A stretch of DNA of 27,566 bases, taken from positions 1 to 27,566 of the IMG/VR virus record IMGVR_UViG_3300046517_001855, one strand, 5' to 3'. Below are positions 6,573-12,790 of the stretch, in pieces. The position numbers and the translations under genes are program-made. How positions within the stretch are numbered: the first letter of the stretch is position 1; each line of letters starts with the position of its first letter. This stretch comes from a virus. The notes under the pieces are model-generated. The model had not been told where the DNA came from. It saw nothing but the letters and a program-made list of their open reading frames with translations, and ran no database searches.

Positions 6573-7960
6573 TACTCCTCCTCCTCGACCGTCTCGGCCT
6601 GCTCGGGTAACAAGCCCCGCGCCACGGCCTGCACCCGCTCCGGCTCGTGGTGCGGCAGCCTCGCCTGGTAGCCGTTCGCCATCGGGTCGTCCCACCCGTT
6701 ATGGCGGTGGCAGACCGGCACGAACTCACACTGATTGTCCTTGCCAAAGGGTCTGCACGCCCAGCTGCAGGGCACCAGGCGGTCGAGCGCGGCCTGGAAC
6801 GTCGGACTCGACCAGGTGTGCCCCAGCTGCTGCAGCTGATACAACGTCCAGAGCGCCTCTTGCCAGCGGGTCTCCTCGCCCTCGAAGCCGCGCAGCAGCG
6901 ACTTCAGCTGCTCGGCCTGCGGGTTCATGGGGCCGAGGATGAAGCAGATCTTGTCGAGGACACTCGGCGGCAGCATCCGGGTCCAGAACTCCCCCGGTGT
7001 CAGGTCTGGGTCTTGCCCTTGATACGCGCGCCAGGTCGGCCAGTCACTCTCCTCCAGCAGCCACACGCCCGCCCGCTTGTGCATCTTGGAGGCGTGCTTG
7101 GTCTCGCCCTCGGGGTTGACCCACTCGTAACTGGGGAGCCAGTCATCGCTGGCGAAGGGTGGGTTGCCAGGGCGGCGATACCCGTAGCAGAGCGGCGACT
7201 GCTGCTTCTTGCGCGGGTCGTCCGGCGTGTAGCGGTCACGCACCCTGCGGCCCTTGTTCAATCCCACGATGTAGATCTCGGTGACCTCGGTGCCCCACAG
7301 CTCGCGGGCGTCGACCGTGCCCAGGGCGAGCTGCGCGTCGGTCTCCCACTGCTCCGCCCAGGCCTCGGACTCCCAGCCGGTGGTCTTGCACTCGAAGTAG
7401 GCCAGGCTGTGGCCGCTGCGCCGCTCGGCCAGGAGGTCCGTGCGCAGCATGATCGCCTGGCCCTCGCCTAGCATATGCAAGCGTTCTTCCTCAACCCGCA
7501 CGACTTTGTACTGCGCGTGCAGCCAGGGCAGGAACTTCAGCCGCAGCACCCAGGCCAGGCCCGCGACCAGCGCGCACTGCTCGACGATGGTCTCTTCTGT
7601 TTGTGGCCCGCCGAGGATGCCGCGGTAGCCGCGCGCGTCGACCCGCCCCAGGTAGTCGCGGGTAATGGCGCCGATCATCTCGCGCATCTCGACCAGGTCG
7701 GGCAGGCGGTCGAACCGCTGCAGGATGCGGGCGCAGGCTTCGAGGATCTGATGCACCGCGATCCCCGTGACCAGTGGCAGCGCCTCGCGGCGGGCGGTGA
7801 AGCCGTAGCCGGTCGGACCTGCGTGGTAGCCGAGATACCGCGCGCGGGGGCAGCGGGAGATGCCGACCTTGAAGCGGGAGCGGTCGGTGAGCCAGAGGTC
7901 GAGGGGGCTAGAGGTTGGCGCCAGGGTCGGTGTCGTCGTCGGGGTCGTCTCGTCGGACAT
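6572..7960 (-). CDS. Cas4/RecB-like PD-(D/E)XK nuclease with Fe-S-type cysteines, 462 aa
   Basis: Probable exonuclease of the PDDEXK_1/Cas4-AddB type, acting in phage DNA recombination. The active site is visible as RTDLL (D175) and FECKTTG (E190, K192). An upstream cysteine (C37 in ISRCPRARYLGYH) and a C-terminal cluster (C398, C402, C411, C417) match the layout of the 4Fe-4S clamp in Cas4 and AddB. HQILEA (about 70-75) resembles motif I of this superfamily. The first 20 residues are a Thr/Pro/Ser tail. I chose the ATG at 7960 (MSDETT) because GGAGG lies 7 nt upstream; longer frames upstream run into the HTH gene. It overlaps that gene by 53 bases. Confidence 0.88.
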   Translation of the reverse strand: MSDETTPTTTPTLAPTSSPLDLWLTDRSRFKVGISRCPRARYLGYHAGPTGYGFTARREALPLVTGIAVHQILEACARILQRFDRLPDLVEMREMIGAITRDYLGRVDARGYRGILGGPQTEETIVEQCALVAGLAWVLRLKFLPWLHAQYKVVRVEEERLHMLGEGQAIMLRTDLLAERRSGHSLAYFECKTTGWESEAWAEQWETDAQLALGTVDARELWGTEVTEIYIVGLNKGRRVRDRYTPDDPRKKQQSPLCYGYRRPGNPPFASDDWLPSYEWVNPEGETKHASKMHKRAGVWLLEESDWPTWRAYQGQDPDLTPGEFWTRMLPPSVLDKICFILGPMNPQAEQLKSLLRGFEGEETRWQEALWTLYQLQQLGHTWSSPTFQAALDRLVPCSWACRPFGKDNQCEFVPVCHRHNGWDDPMANGYQARLPHHEPERVQAVARGLLPEQAETVEEEE

Positions 7961-8219
7961 GCTGCGCCTCCGTCGTCGTCCTGGTCTGCGTCTTCGTGGT
8001 GGTGGTCGAACGCCGCCGCCGCCGCCGGACAAAGCTATTGGGGGCCACGCCCAGCAGGTCCTCGATCGCGGTCGCGACGTCGAGACCGGGCTTGCGAGTG
8101 CCCTTCTCATACATCGCGATGGTGCTCTGGGTGACGCCGAGCTTGCTCGCCAGGGTGGCCTGTGACCACTTTCTGGCGAGACGCGCGGAGCGGAGGGTCG
8201 TCGGGGGTCGTGTGGGCAC
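7908..8219 (-). CDS. XRE-family HTH transcriptional regulator, 103 aa
   Basis: DNA-binding regulator, probably a Cro/CI-like repressor. Residues 9-62 form a clear HTH_XRE domain: LRSARLARKWSQATLASKLG, then VTQSTIAMYEKGTRKPGL containing the recognition helix, then an AIEDLLGV helix. The domain is followed by RRRRRR, a Thr-rich run and an acidic end, with no oligomerisation or peptidase domain. I chose the GTG at 8219 because GGGAGG lies about 7 nt upstream; an in-frame ATG at 8297 has no good site. Three lambda-like operators lie 140-220 bp upstream, so autoregulation is likely. It leads the leftward replication operon. Confidence 0.9.
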   Translation of the reverse strand: MPTRPPTTLRSARLARKWSQATLASKLGVTQSTIAMYEKGTRKPGLDVATAIEDLLGVAPNSFVRRRRRRSTTTTKTQTRTTTEAQHVRRDDPDDDTDPGANL

Positions 8220-8361
8220 CAGCCGTCCTCCCGTCAAGCGCGAGGGGCGAGTCTGCCCCCCGCCGGGACCGAGGTCAAGTGAACCGCGTCGACCCATGCC
8301 GACCTGTCGCCCGAGTGCGTCCAGGGCCGCTAGGAGACGCTAAGCGGCGTGGACTTTCGCC

Positions 8362-8435
8362 TATGACTAGGGGTCATAAGCCGGGTGCGGTAGAGCTATC
8401 ACACCAGGTCATATTTTTCATCACCAGGGGTGATA
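8362..8435. promoter_or_regulatory. Three lambda-like 17-bp operators
   Basis: Three related dyad sites: TATGACTAGGGGTCATA (8362-8378), TATCACACCAGGTCATA (8397-8413) and CATCACCAGGGGTGATA (8419-8435). They share half-site TATSAC and its complement around a 5-bp centre, the same size and half-site type as lambda OR/OL operators. Centre-to-centre spacings are 35 and 22 bp. They lie upstream of the HTH gene with no other gene between, so that HTH protein is the likely ligand. Binding is inferred. Confidence 0.72.
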
Positions 8436-8460
8436 CTGGCTGTCGGGGATCCCCTGACAA
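8430..8460 (-). promoter_or_regulatory. Possible promoter for the HTH-led operon
   Basis: On the minus strand, TTGTCA (8455-8460) is followed after 18-19 bp by GTATCA or TATCAC (8430-8436), which overlaps operator 3. Repressor bound there would block it. The -10 is poor, so this is tentative. A GGGGATCCCC palindrome lies in the spacer (8445-8454). Confidence 0.35.
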
Positions 8461-8550
8461 CGCACTTTCTCTGTGCAAGTTAGGGCATGGGGTCGGGTGG
8501 GGCAGGCTGCCGGGCCATTCGGGGGGCTAAATAGGGGCCAGAAGGCGGCT

Positions 8551-8579
8551 CCGAGGCGCGGGAACGACACACGCCTCGG
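8551..8579 (-). terminator. Hairpin beyond the 8.6-10.5 kb operon, weak terminator
   Basis: An 8-bp perfect stem, CCGAGGCG/CGCCTCGG, with a 13-nt loop, about 60 bp past the stop of the last gene of the leftward 8.6-10.5 kb operon. There is no T run after it on the minus strand, so it may be Rho-assisted or merely structural. Confidence 0.3.
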
Positions 8580-8638
8580 CGAGGGTTTCCCTCTGGTGCG
8601 CCTGACTTTCGTCAGTAGTTCACTGTAGGCGGGTCGCG

Positions 8639-9349
8639 TTACGCGGTGTACACCTTGGCGGTGCGCAGGTAGCCGTCGCCCTTGCGCTTGATGTAGCCGT
8701 AGCGCGACAGCGGCGGGATGGCGCGCATCTCGGCGGCGGTCACGCCGACGTTCAGCGGCGTCAGGGCGCTCTCGGTGTTGAAGCGGGCGAGCAGCGCGGC
8801 TGAGGCCGCACGCTGCGCCTTGATCTCCTGGGAGTAGTGCTTCTTGGACGCCTTCTTGTGGCGGGGCGTGACCGTGGGCTCCGGCGCATGTGCCTTCGGG
8901 GCGGTCTTCTTGCGTGGTCCCCGCGTGACTCGCAGGCGCCAGACGGCGCTGTGGCCGTGCCCGCTCATGTAGACGTCACGCATGTCGCCCAGGAGCTTGG
9001 TCAGCCAGCTGCGGCTCATCCCCTCCCCGTGTTCGGCGAGGATGTCCAGGAGCCGCGTCGACGAGAGCGGCCCGTCTGCGAGCGTGGTGCGGATCAGGGC
9101 CTCGCGGTCGACTTCCCCGCCGATCGCCCCGCCAGCAGCCTCCTGGGCCGGTCCTGCGCCATTCTGGTGCCCGTTGGTTGTGGCGCGCTGCTGCTTGCGC
9201 AGGGCGATGGCCTGGTCGAGCGCGCCTGGGAACAGCGGCGCCTTGTTACTCGCCGCCTGGTCGGTCATCTCCGCCGCCGCGAGGCGGAGCGCCTGGGCCC
9301 GGCGCTCCAGGTCTTCGGCCCGCGCGATCATCTGCTGTGTTGTCGGCAT
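8639..9349 (-). CDS. Possible winged-helix DNA-binding protein, 236 aa
   Basis: Function unknown. A Met/Gln/Ala-rich helical N-terminus is followed by a domain that reads like a winged helix: REALIRTTLADGPLSSTRLL, then EGMSRSWLTKLLGDM, then a beta-rich wing. Next is a basic Lys/Ala/Pro linker (GPRKKTAPKAHAP) and a second helical region ending in SRYGYIKRKGDGYLRT. The layout suggests a DNA-binding regulator or nucleoid-like protein. I chose the ATG at 9349 because AAGGAG lies 9 nt upstream; an earlier ATG extends into the previous gene. It is the last gene of its operon. Confidence 0.72.
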   Translation of the reverse strand: MPTTQQMIARAEDLERRAQALRLAAAEMTDQAASNKAPLFPGALDQAIALRKQQRATTNGHQNGAGPAQEAAGGAIGGEVDREALIRTTLADGPLSSTRLLDILAEHGEGMSRSWLTKLLGDMRDVYMSGHGHSAVWRLRVTRGPRKKTAPKAHAPEPTVTPRHKKASKKHYSQEIKAQRAASAALLARFNTESALTPLNVGVTAAEMRAIPPLSRYGYIKRKGDGYLRTAKVYTA

Positions 9350-9363
9350 CGTCGTCGTCTCCT

Positions 9364-9741
9364 TCAGTGGGTGGTGGGGGTGGATGGGGCGGCGTTCACC
9401 CGCAGGCACATCCCGGCCAGTAGGCCGATATGCCAGTACAGGAATAGCCGCGGGGTGCGGTCGGCGCGGTCTGCGTCGCGATAGTAGCCATGCACGAGCT
9501 GCGCGAAGAGGCGAGAGTCATCCAACGCGAGCGCATCCCGAGTCGTGGCGAGCGCCTCGCGGTCCTCGTCGGTCAGGCTGGGGGTAGTTTCCGGCGTGGG
9601 CTCTAGTACCGCGGCATAGGCGATGCGGCGCAGTTCCTTCAGCTCGGCGACCAGCTGTCGGCAGACCGCCGCGCGCAGCACCACGGTGCCCTCGCCCTCG
9701 GGGGTGAGCTTCGCCAGCCACTCTAGGTCGACCAGGCTCAT
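9364..9741 (-). CDS. Hypothetical protein, 125 aa
   Basis: Not recognised. Predicted mainly alpha-helical and acidic, with helices around VVLRAAVCRQLVAELKELRR and ALDDSRLFAQLVHGYYRD. The C-terminal stretch LFLYWHIGLLAGMCL is hydrophobic enough to be a buried helix or a marginal membrane segment. The start overlaps the stop of the upstream gene (ATGA), indicating coupled translation. Confidence 0.72.
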   Translation of the reverse strand: MSLVDLEWLAKLTPEGEGTVVLRAAVCRQLVAELKELRRIAYAAVLEPTPETTPSLTDEDREALATTRDALALDDSRLFAQLVHGYYRDADRADRTPRLFLYWHIGLLAGMCLRVNAAPSTPTTH

Positions 9742-10241
9742 GCGCCGCCGCCTGCGGCCCGTGCCTCGAAGCGCTCAACGCGTAGCTTGTGGGCCTGGTC
9801 CCGCCGCTGCCCCTTGCGCTTCTTCGCGGCCTTGCGCGCCTCGGCCTGCTCCTGCTCCTCGTGGTGTTTCAGCGTCGTCCAGGTCACCAGCGCCTGGTCC
9901 GGCTCGTTGTGCTTCTTCACGTAGGCCTCCAGCGGCTCGGTCCCCCCGATCCCCTTGGCCTCGAAGCACGCGCCCAGCACCGCCAGGCTCACCGTCCCGA
10001 CCCTCGGCAGCGCCAGCGCCGTCCAGGGCACCTCGTCATACAGCTGCTTGAGGCTCTTCACCGTGACCGCCGCGTTGACCCGCGCGCTGAGGTTCTTGGC
10101 CGCCATGAAGTTGTAGCAGCCCACGCGCGCCAGGTCGCCCCGCGTGAGCTTGTCACTCCCGAACTCGACCACCGCCGCGCGAGCGGTTTTCTGCAACTGC
10201 TCGACGGCTGTGCTGCCTAGGATCGAGGTGCTGAGATTCAT
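9738..10241 (-). CDS. Hypothetical basic protein, 167 aa
   Basis: Not recognised. The first two thirds are a mixed alpha/beta domain (MNLSTSILGSTAVEQLQKTA ... VKSLKQLYDEVPWTALALPR). The last 50 residues are highly charged and basic (EARKAAKKRKGQRRDQAHKL), suited to nucleic-acid binding. I chose the ATG at 10241 because it overlaps the TGA of the upstream gene (ATGA) and AAGGAGG lies about 10 nt upstream. Both ends are coupled to neighbours. Confidence 0.75.
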   Translation of the reverse strand: MNLSTSILGSTAVEQLQKTARAAVVEFGSDKLTRGDLARVGCYNFMAAKNLSARVNAAVTVKSLKQLYDEVPWTALALPRVGTVSLAVLGACFEAKGIGGTEPLEAYVKKHNEPDQALVTWTTLKHHEEQEQAEARKAAKKRKGQRRDQAHKLRVERFEARAAGGGA

Positions 10242-10555
10242 ACGCGTCTGCCCTCCTTCTTCGTCTTCGTGGTGGTGGTGGTCGTCGTCGTCGGCATGGC
10301 CTGCAGGCGTCGAGTCACTTGCTGGGGGCCGCACCGGGTGAGCGTCTCGAAGAACGTGCGCAGCGCGTCGCGGGCCGCGAGGGCCTCGGCGGCGGACTCG
10401 CACACCATGGTCCAGCTCACGCCGCGCCAACTGCGATACTGGCCGTTCGGCGCCATGATCATCGGCTGCACCCGCATCCGCACGGGCCCGGGGCGCACGG
10501 CGGCGTCCCGAATCGGTTTGTCGAGGTCGTCGATCTGCGAGAACTCACTGAGCAT
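10238..10555 (-). CDS. Hypothetical protein with C-terminal Thr/Lys tail, 105 aa
   Basis: Not recognised. A small alpha/beta domain (VRMRVQPMIMAPNGQYRSWR, then AAEALAARDALRTFFETL) ends in an eight-threonine run followed by KTKKEGRR. The tail comes from an ACG/ACC repeat that also carries the ribosome-binding site of the next gene. A similar Thr-rich tail is found in the HTH regulator. It is the first gene of the leftward 8.6-10.5 kb operon, about 40 bases from a good promoter. Confidence 0.75.
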   Translation of the reverse strand: MLSEFSQIDDLDKPIRDAAVRPGPVRMRVQPMIMAPNGQYRSWRGVSWTMVCESAAEALAARDALRTFFETLTRCGPQQVTRRLQAMPTTTTTTTTKTKKEGRRV

Positions 10556-10598
10556 CGGTGTCGGCTCCCTTCCATCGTCTGGTCGTTTTCACGACGGC

Positions 10599-10628
10599 AC
10601 CCTAGCCCAGCGGCTCCCGCCGTGTCAA
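10599..10628 (-). promoter_or_regulatory. Sigma70-like promoter for the leftward 10.5-kb operon
   Basis: On the minus strand, TTGACA (10623-10628) is followed by an 18-bp spacer and TAGGGT (10599-10604). The predicted start is about 35-40 nt before the ATG at 10555. The spacer length matches three other promoters in this window. Confidence 0.75.
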
Positions 10629-10658
10629 GTTGTGGGATTGTTTTGTTGTGCAAACCGT

Positions 10659-10672
10659 CCCTAGATCTAGGG
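10659..10672. promoter_or_regulatory. 14-bp palindrome between divergent promoters
   Basis: CCCTAGATCTAGGG is a perfect palindrome lying between the -35 of the leftward promoter and that of the rightward one. Its placement suits an operator that controls both. The protein that binds it is unknown. Confidence 0.5.
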
Positions 10673-10707
10673 GTGTCGCACGAGGGCGTCACCACCTGGG
10701 GGGAGGC

Positions 10708-10737
10708 TTGATCTGGCCGGACGCGCTGCGATAGAAG
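10708..10737 (+). promoter_or_regulatory. Sigma70-like promoter for the RepA-like helicase gene
   Basis: TTGATC (10708-10713), 18-bp spacer, TAGAAG (10732-10737). It would give a 5' leader of about 90 nt that includes the hairpin at 10763-10799. The hexamers are a weaker match than those of the divergent promoter. Confidence 0.5.
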
Positions 10738-10762
10738 CGGGGCTTCCCCAACCGGTGTGAGT

Positions 10763-10799
10763 TGGCGACCCCCTCGCCCCAACAGCAGGAGGGTCGCCA
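10763..10799 (+). promoter_or_regulatory. Hairpin in the 5' leader of the helicase gene
   Basis: TGGCGACCC (10763-10771) and GGGTCGCCA (10791-10799) form a perfect 9-bp stem with a 19-nt loop, inside the likely untranslated leader. It could be a translational or attenuation element, or an operator. The ribosome-binding site lies outside it. Confidence 0.45.
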
Positions 10800-10833
10800 G
10801 AGCATCTAGGCTGGAACAACAGAGGAGGTCTTC

Positions 10834-11820
10834 ATGTCTGCCACACGTCGCGCTGGAAGTCAAGCCCTGTCTGCCCCGACCATTCTCCTCACCGACGACT
10901 ACCCTGACGAGCGCATCGACCCCATCCCCAGGATCATCCCGGCGGGTGGGATCTCACTCCTCGCAGGCGGGCCCAACGTCGGCAAGACGGCGCTGCTGGC
11001 TGGCATGATGCACGCGCTCAAGCACGGCCTGCCGATCTTCGGCCATCAACCCAACCCGGTCGAGGCGATCGGCATCGTCGCCGCCGACCGCAGCTGGAGC
11101 CGTGGCGCGGGCGAGTGGTTCCACCGGGCAGGCTACCCGGACATCCGCCACTACGCGATGGTCGACGACCGGCACTTCGACCCGAAGACCTTGCGCCGCA
11201 AGTTCGAGCGCACGGCCAGGCTCATGGAGATGGCCGACCGCCTGGCGCTGCCCAAGCACAGCCTCCTCCTGGTCGACCCGATCGGCTTGTTCTTGGGCGG
11301 CAATTTGAATGATTACGATTCGTGCGCCGTCGCCTGCCACGAGATCCGCGCCATGCTGCGCGACCGCACCTGGACGATCCTCGCCACGGCGCACTCGGCC
11401 AAGCTCAAGGCCGACAAGCGCGAGCGCTACCTGCGCCTGCAGGACCAGCTGCTGGGCTCAACCGCCATCGCCGGGTTCGCCGACACCCAGATGTACCTGG
11501 CCAGCCCCGAGGAGATCGCCAAGCCGTACTACGCCTTCCTCTGGCATCCCCACACCAGCCCAGCGGAGACGTTCTACTTGGAGCGCGACGAGCAGGGGCT
11601 GTTCGTGCCCTACAGCGGCGCGGACCAGGGCAACTGCACGCGCGTGCTGGCGCTCTTCCCCGAGGACGGCAGCGAGATCGAGCTGGCCGCGCTGCGCGAG
11701 CTGGCGGGGGGCATCCCGGTCAGCAAGACCACGCTCTACCGGGTGCTGGAGACGCTCCTTGAACGGGACCGGATCGTCAAGGTGCGGCACGGCGTCTACG
11801 CGCGGGTCATCCTGCACTGA
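10834..11820 (+). CDS. RepA-like hexameric helicase/AAA_25 ATPase with winged helix, 328 aa
   Basis: RecA-fold NTPase of the AAA_25/RSF1010 RepA type, probably the phage replicative helicase or its loader. Walker A GGPNVGKT is at 45-52 and Walker B LLLVD at 144-148. A conserved ATAHSAK motif with H187 and the glycine-rich GGNLNDYDS segment both suit the RepA family. Residues about 270-328 form a winged-helix-like domain (ELAALRELAGGIPVSKTTLY, then HGVYARV). AGAGGAGG lies 6 nt before the ATG. It is the only rightward gene in the left half, has its own promoter, and is followed by an iteron-like region, as expected for a replication initiator module. Confidence 0.88.
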   Translation: MSATRRAGSQALSAPTILLTDDYPDERIDPIPRIIPAGGISLLAGGPNVGKTALLAGMMHALKHGLPIFGHQPNPVEAIGIVAADRSWSRGAGEWFHRAGYPDIRHYAMVDDRHFDPKTLRRKFERTARLMEMADRLALPKHSLLLVDPIGLFLGGNLNDYDSCAVACHEIRAMLRDRTWTILATAHSAKLKADKRERYLRLQDQLLGSTAIAGFADTQMYLASPEEIAKPYYAFLWHPHTSPAETFYLERDEQGLFVPYSGADQGNCTRVLALFPEDGSEIELAALRELAGGIPVSKTTLYRVLETLLERDRIVKVRHGVYARVILH

Positions 11821-11823
11821 CTC

Positions 11824-11846
11824 TATGGGCAACCCATACGGCTTTT
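11824..11846 (+). terminator. Probable intrinsic terminator after the helicase gene
   Basis: TATGGG-CAA-CCCATA (11824-11838) forms a perfect 6-bp stem four bases past the helicase stop and is followed by CGGCTTTT. The stem is short and the T run has four bases, so it is modest. Confidence 0.5.
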
Positions 11847-11861
11847 CCTGGGGGACGTGAT

Positions 11862-12012
11862 CTGTGGGACTATGGCACCCAACCCCTTGTACGTACAAGA
11901 GATATTAAAAGTCCCATGTTTTTCTAGAAGTGGGACTTTGGGGCTTCAAAGTCCCATAGTCCCACAGAGTCCCAGTACATGCGGGACCAGATAACCTGTT
12001 GTACTGGTACAA
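11862..12012. repeat. Iteron-like array, candidate replication origin or operator cluster
   Basis: Six copies of GTCCCA or its complement lie in 110 bp (11865, 11911, 11931, 11951, 11959, 11969); three are exactly 20 bp apart. AAAGTCCCA/TGGGACTTT form a 9-bp inverted repeat (11908-11939), and CTGTGGGACTATGG (11862-11875) is inverted at 11954-11967. Two dyads, CTTGTACGTACAAG (11886-11899) and TTGTAC-TG-GTACAA (11999-12012), flank the array. Local A/T-rich stretches lie between. It adjoins the RepA-like gene, as plasmid and phage iterons often do. Confidence 0.55.
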
Positions 12013-12051
12013 GTTAGCCAGAAAGTCTCTCTCTTTTACCCCCTACGCGGG

Positions 12052-12492
12052 CTACACGGGGAACCCATGTACCGGACAGCCCGCGTCCCAGGACCTGGGC
12101 GGGCAGACGCACGGGCTCTCGACCGCCACGTTGACGGGCGCCTTCGGCTCGTAGGCAGGCATCACCCAGGCGCCCCCGAGGCGGCGCAGCGCCATGCGCT
12201 CCTCCCGCGTCGGCTGGGTATCGGGCGGGGTCAGCTCCTGGCGGCCTGCGCGCATCCCCGCTGGGTACAGCAGCAGCCCGACCACGAAGCAGGCGCGGCA
12301 TCCCGGGCAGCGCAGCCGCTGGGTGAACGGGTTCCAGGTCATGCGGTTCTTGATGGCCGTGCGGCTGCTGCCGTGCCGGTTGTGGTCGTAGTCGGAGGAG
12401 ATCGCCTGCCCACAGGCCGGGCACGCGCAGCTGAAGCGCTCGATGTGGGCGAAGACGCGGTCGAGAGGCGGCAGGTTCGGCACCTTCGGCAT
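12052..12492 (-). CDS. Cysteine-rich zinc-binding protein, 146 aa
   Basis: Unknown function. The N-terminal part has C22-x-C24-x2-C27 and C62-x2-C65-x2-C68 (RCPGCRACF), a zinc-ribbon layout. Between them is a DYDHNRHGSSR segment. A second Cys/His cluster (CVCPPRSWDAGCPVHGF) ends the protein. GGAG lies about 8 nt before the ATG. It is the last gene of the leftward accessory region and converges on the helicase gene across the iteron-like region. Confidence 0.75.
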   Translation of the reverse strand: MPKVPNLPPLDRVFAHIERFSCACPACGQAISSDYDHNRHGSSRTAIKNRMTWNPFTQRLRCPGCRACFVVGLLLYPAGMRAGRQELTPPDTQPTREERMALRRLGGAWVMPAYEPKAPVNVAVESPCVCPPRSWDAGCPVHGFPV

Positions 12493-12549
12493 GACGGGCT
12501 CCGGTGAGGTGAGCTGGGTTAGTTACGCGATGGTCGGCGCTATGTACCG

Positions 12550-12645
12550 CAGGTACACAGGTACGTACGGTCGCCCCCTGTACGGTCGCCCCCTGTGTAC
12601 CTGTGCCCCTGTGGGCTTGCGGCATGCGGCCTTGCGGCATGCGGC
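12550..12645. repeat. Two 15-bp tandem duplications and nested inverted repeats
   Basis: TACGGTCGCCCCCTG is repeated in tandem at 12566-12580 and 12581-12595, and CTTGCGGCATGCGGC at 12616-12630 and 12631-12645. CAGGTACAC (12550-12558) pairs with GTGTACCTG (12595-12603), and CACAGGTAC (12556-12564) with GTACCTGTG (12597-12605). They fill the 154-bp gap between two genes. No promoter is visible. Confidence 0.75.
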
Positions 12646-12646
12646 C

Positions 12647-12790
12647 TCAGCGGGCCAGCCAGAAAGACGCCAGCGCGAGCAGGCCGCCGACCACGACAGC
12701 CCCCGCCAGCAGCAGGATGAGGCAGCCCGCGCCTTCCGCGTCGGGGTGGATGTGGTCGTGGTCGCGGACACGCAGGCGGTCTGGTTTCAT
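12647..12790 (-). CDS. Small single-TM protein, 47 aa
   Basis: Begins MKPDRLRVRDHDHIHPDAEG and then has one long hydrophobic segment (about residues 22-44: CLILLLAGAVVVGGLLALA and on), ending in a short SFWLAR. The N-terminus is charged and His-rich, and the segment is long enough to cross a membrane once. The start overlaps the stop of the upstream gene (ATGA). It could be an unusual holin-like or inner-membrane accessory protein, but no lysis genes are nearby, so its function is unknown. Confidence 0.72.
   Translation of the reverse strand: MKPDRLRVRDHDHIHPDAEGAGCLILLLAGAVVVGGLLALASFWLAR

Larger units (their letters stand above)
8220..8638. other. Non-coding control region between two leftward operons
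   Basis: A gap of about 420 bp. It holds the three operators, the possible promoter, a GGGGATCCCC palindrome flanked by TGTC/GACA, and a hairpin near its right end. No supported coding frame was seen on either strand, and base composition is more A/T-rich around 8410-8420 than in the flanking genes. The first bases (8220-8297) could be coding only if the HTH gene used its upstream ATG. Confidence 0.6.

Noticed and set aside
7468-7480. AGCATATGCAAG inside the nuclease gene
   Set aside because: It matches the accessory promoter box but lies within coding sequence in a conserved nuclease, with no -35/-10 pair, so it is likely chance.
8162-8530. A 122-codon plus-strand frame over the operator region
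   Set aside because: Antisense to the HTH gene and across its operators, with no ribosome site and no recognisable protein features.
12523-12771. An 82-codon minus-strand frame containing duplicated five-residue units
   Set aside because: The 15-bp tandem repeats keep any frame open. The 47-aa TM frame on the same strand has better start coupling and a plausible membrane helix.
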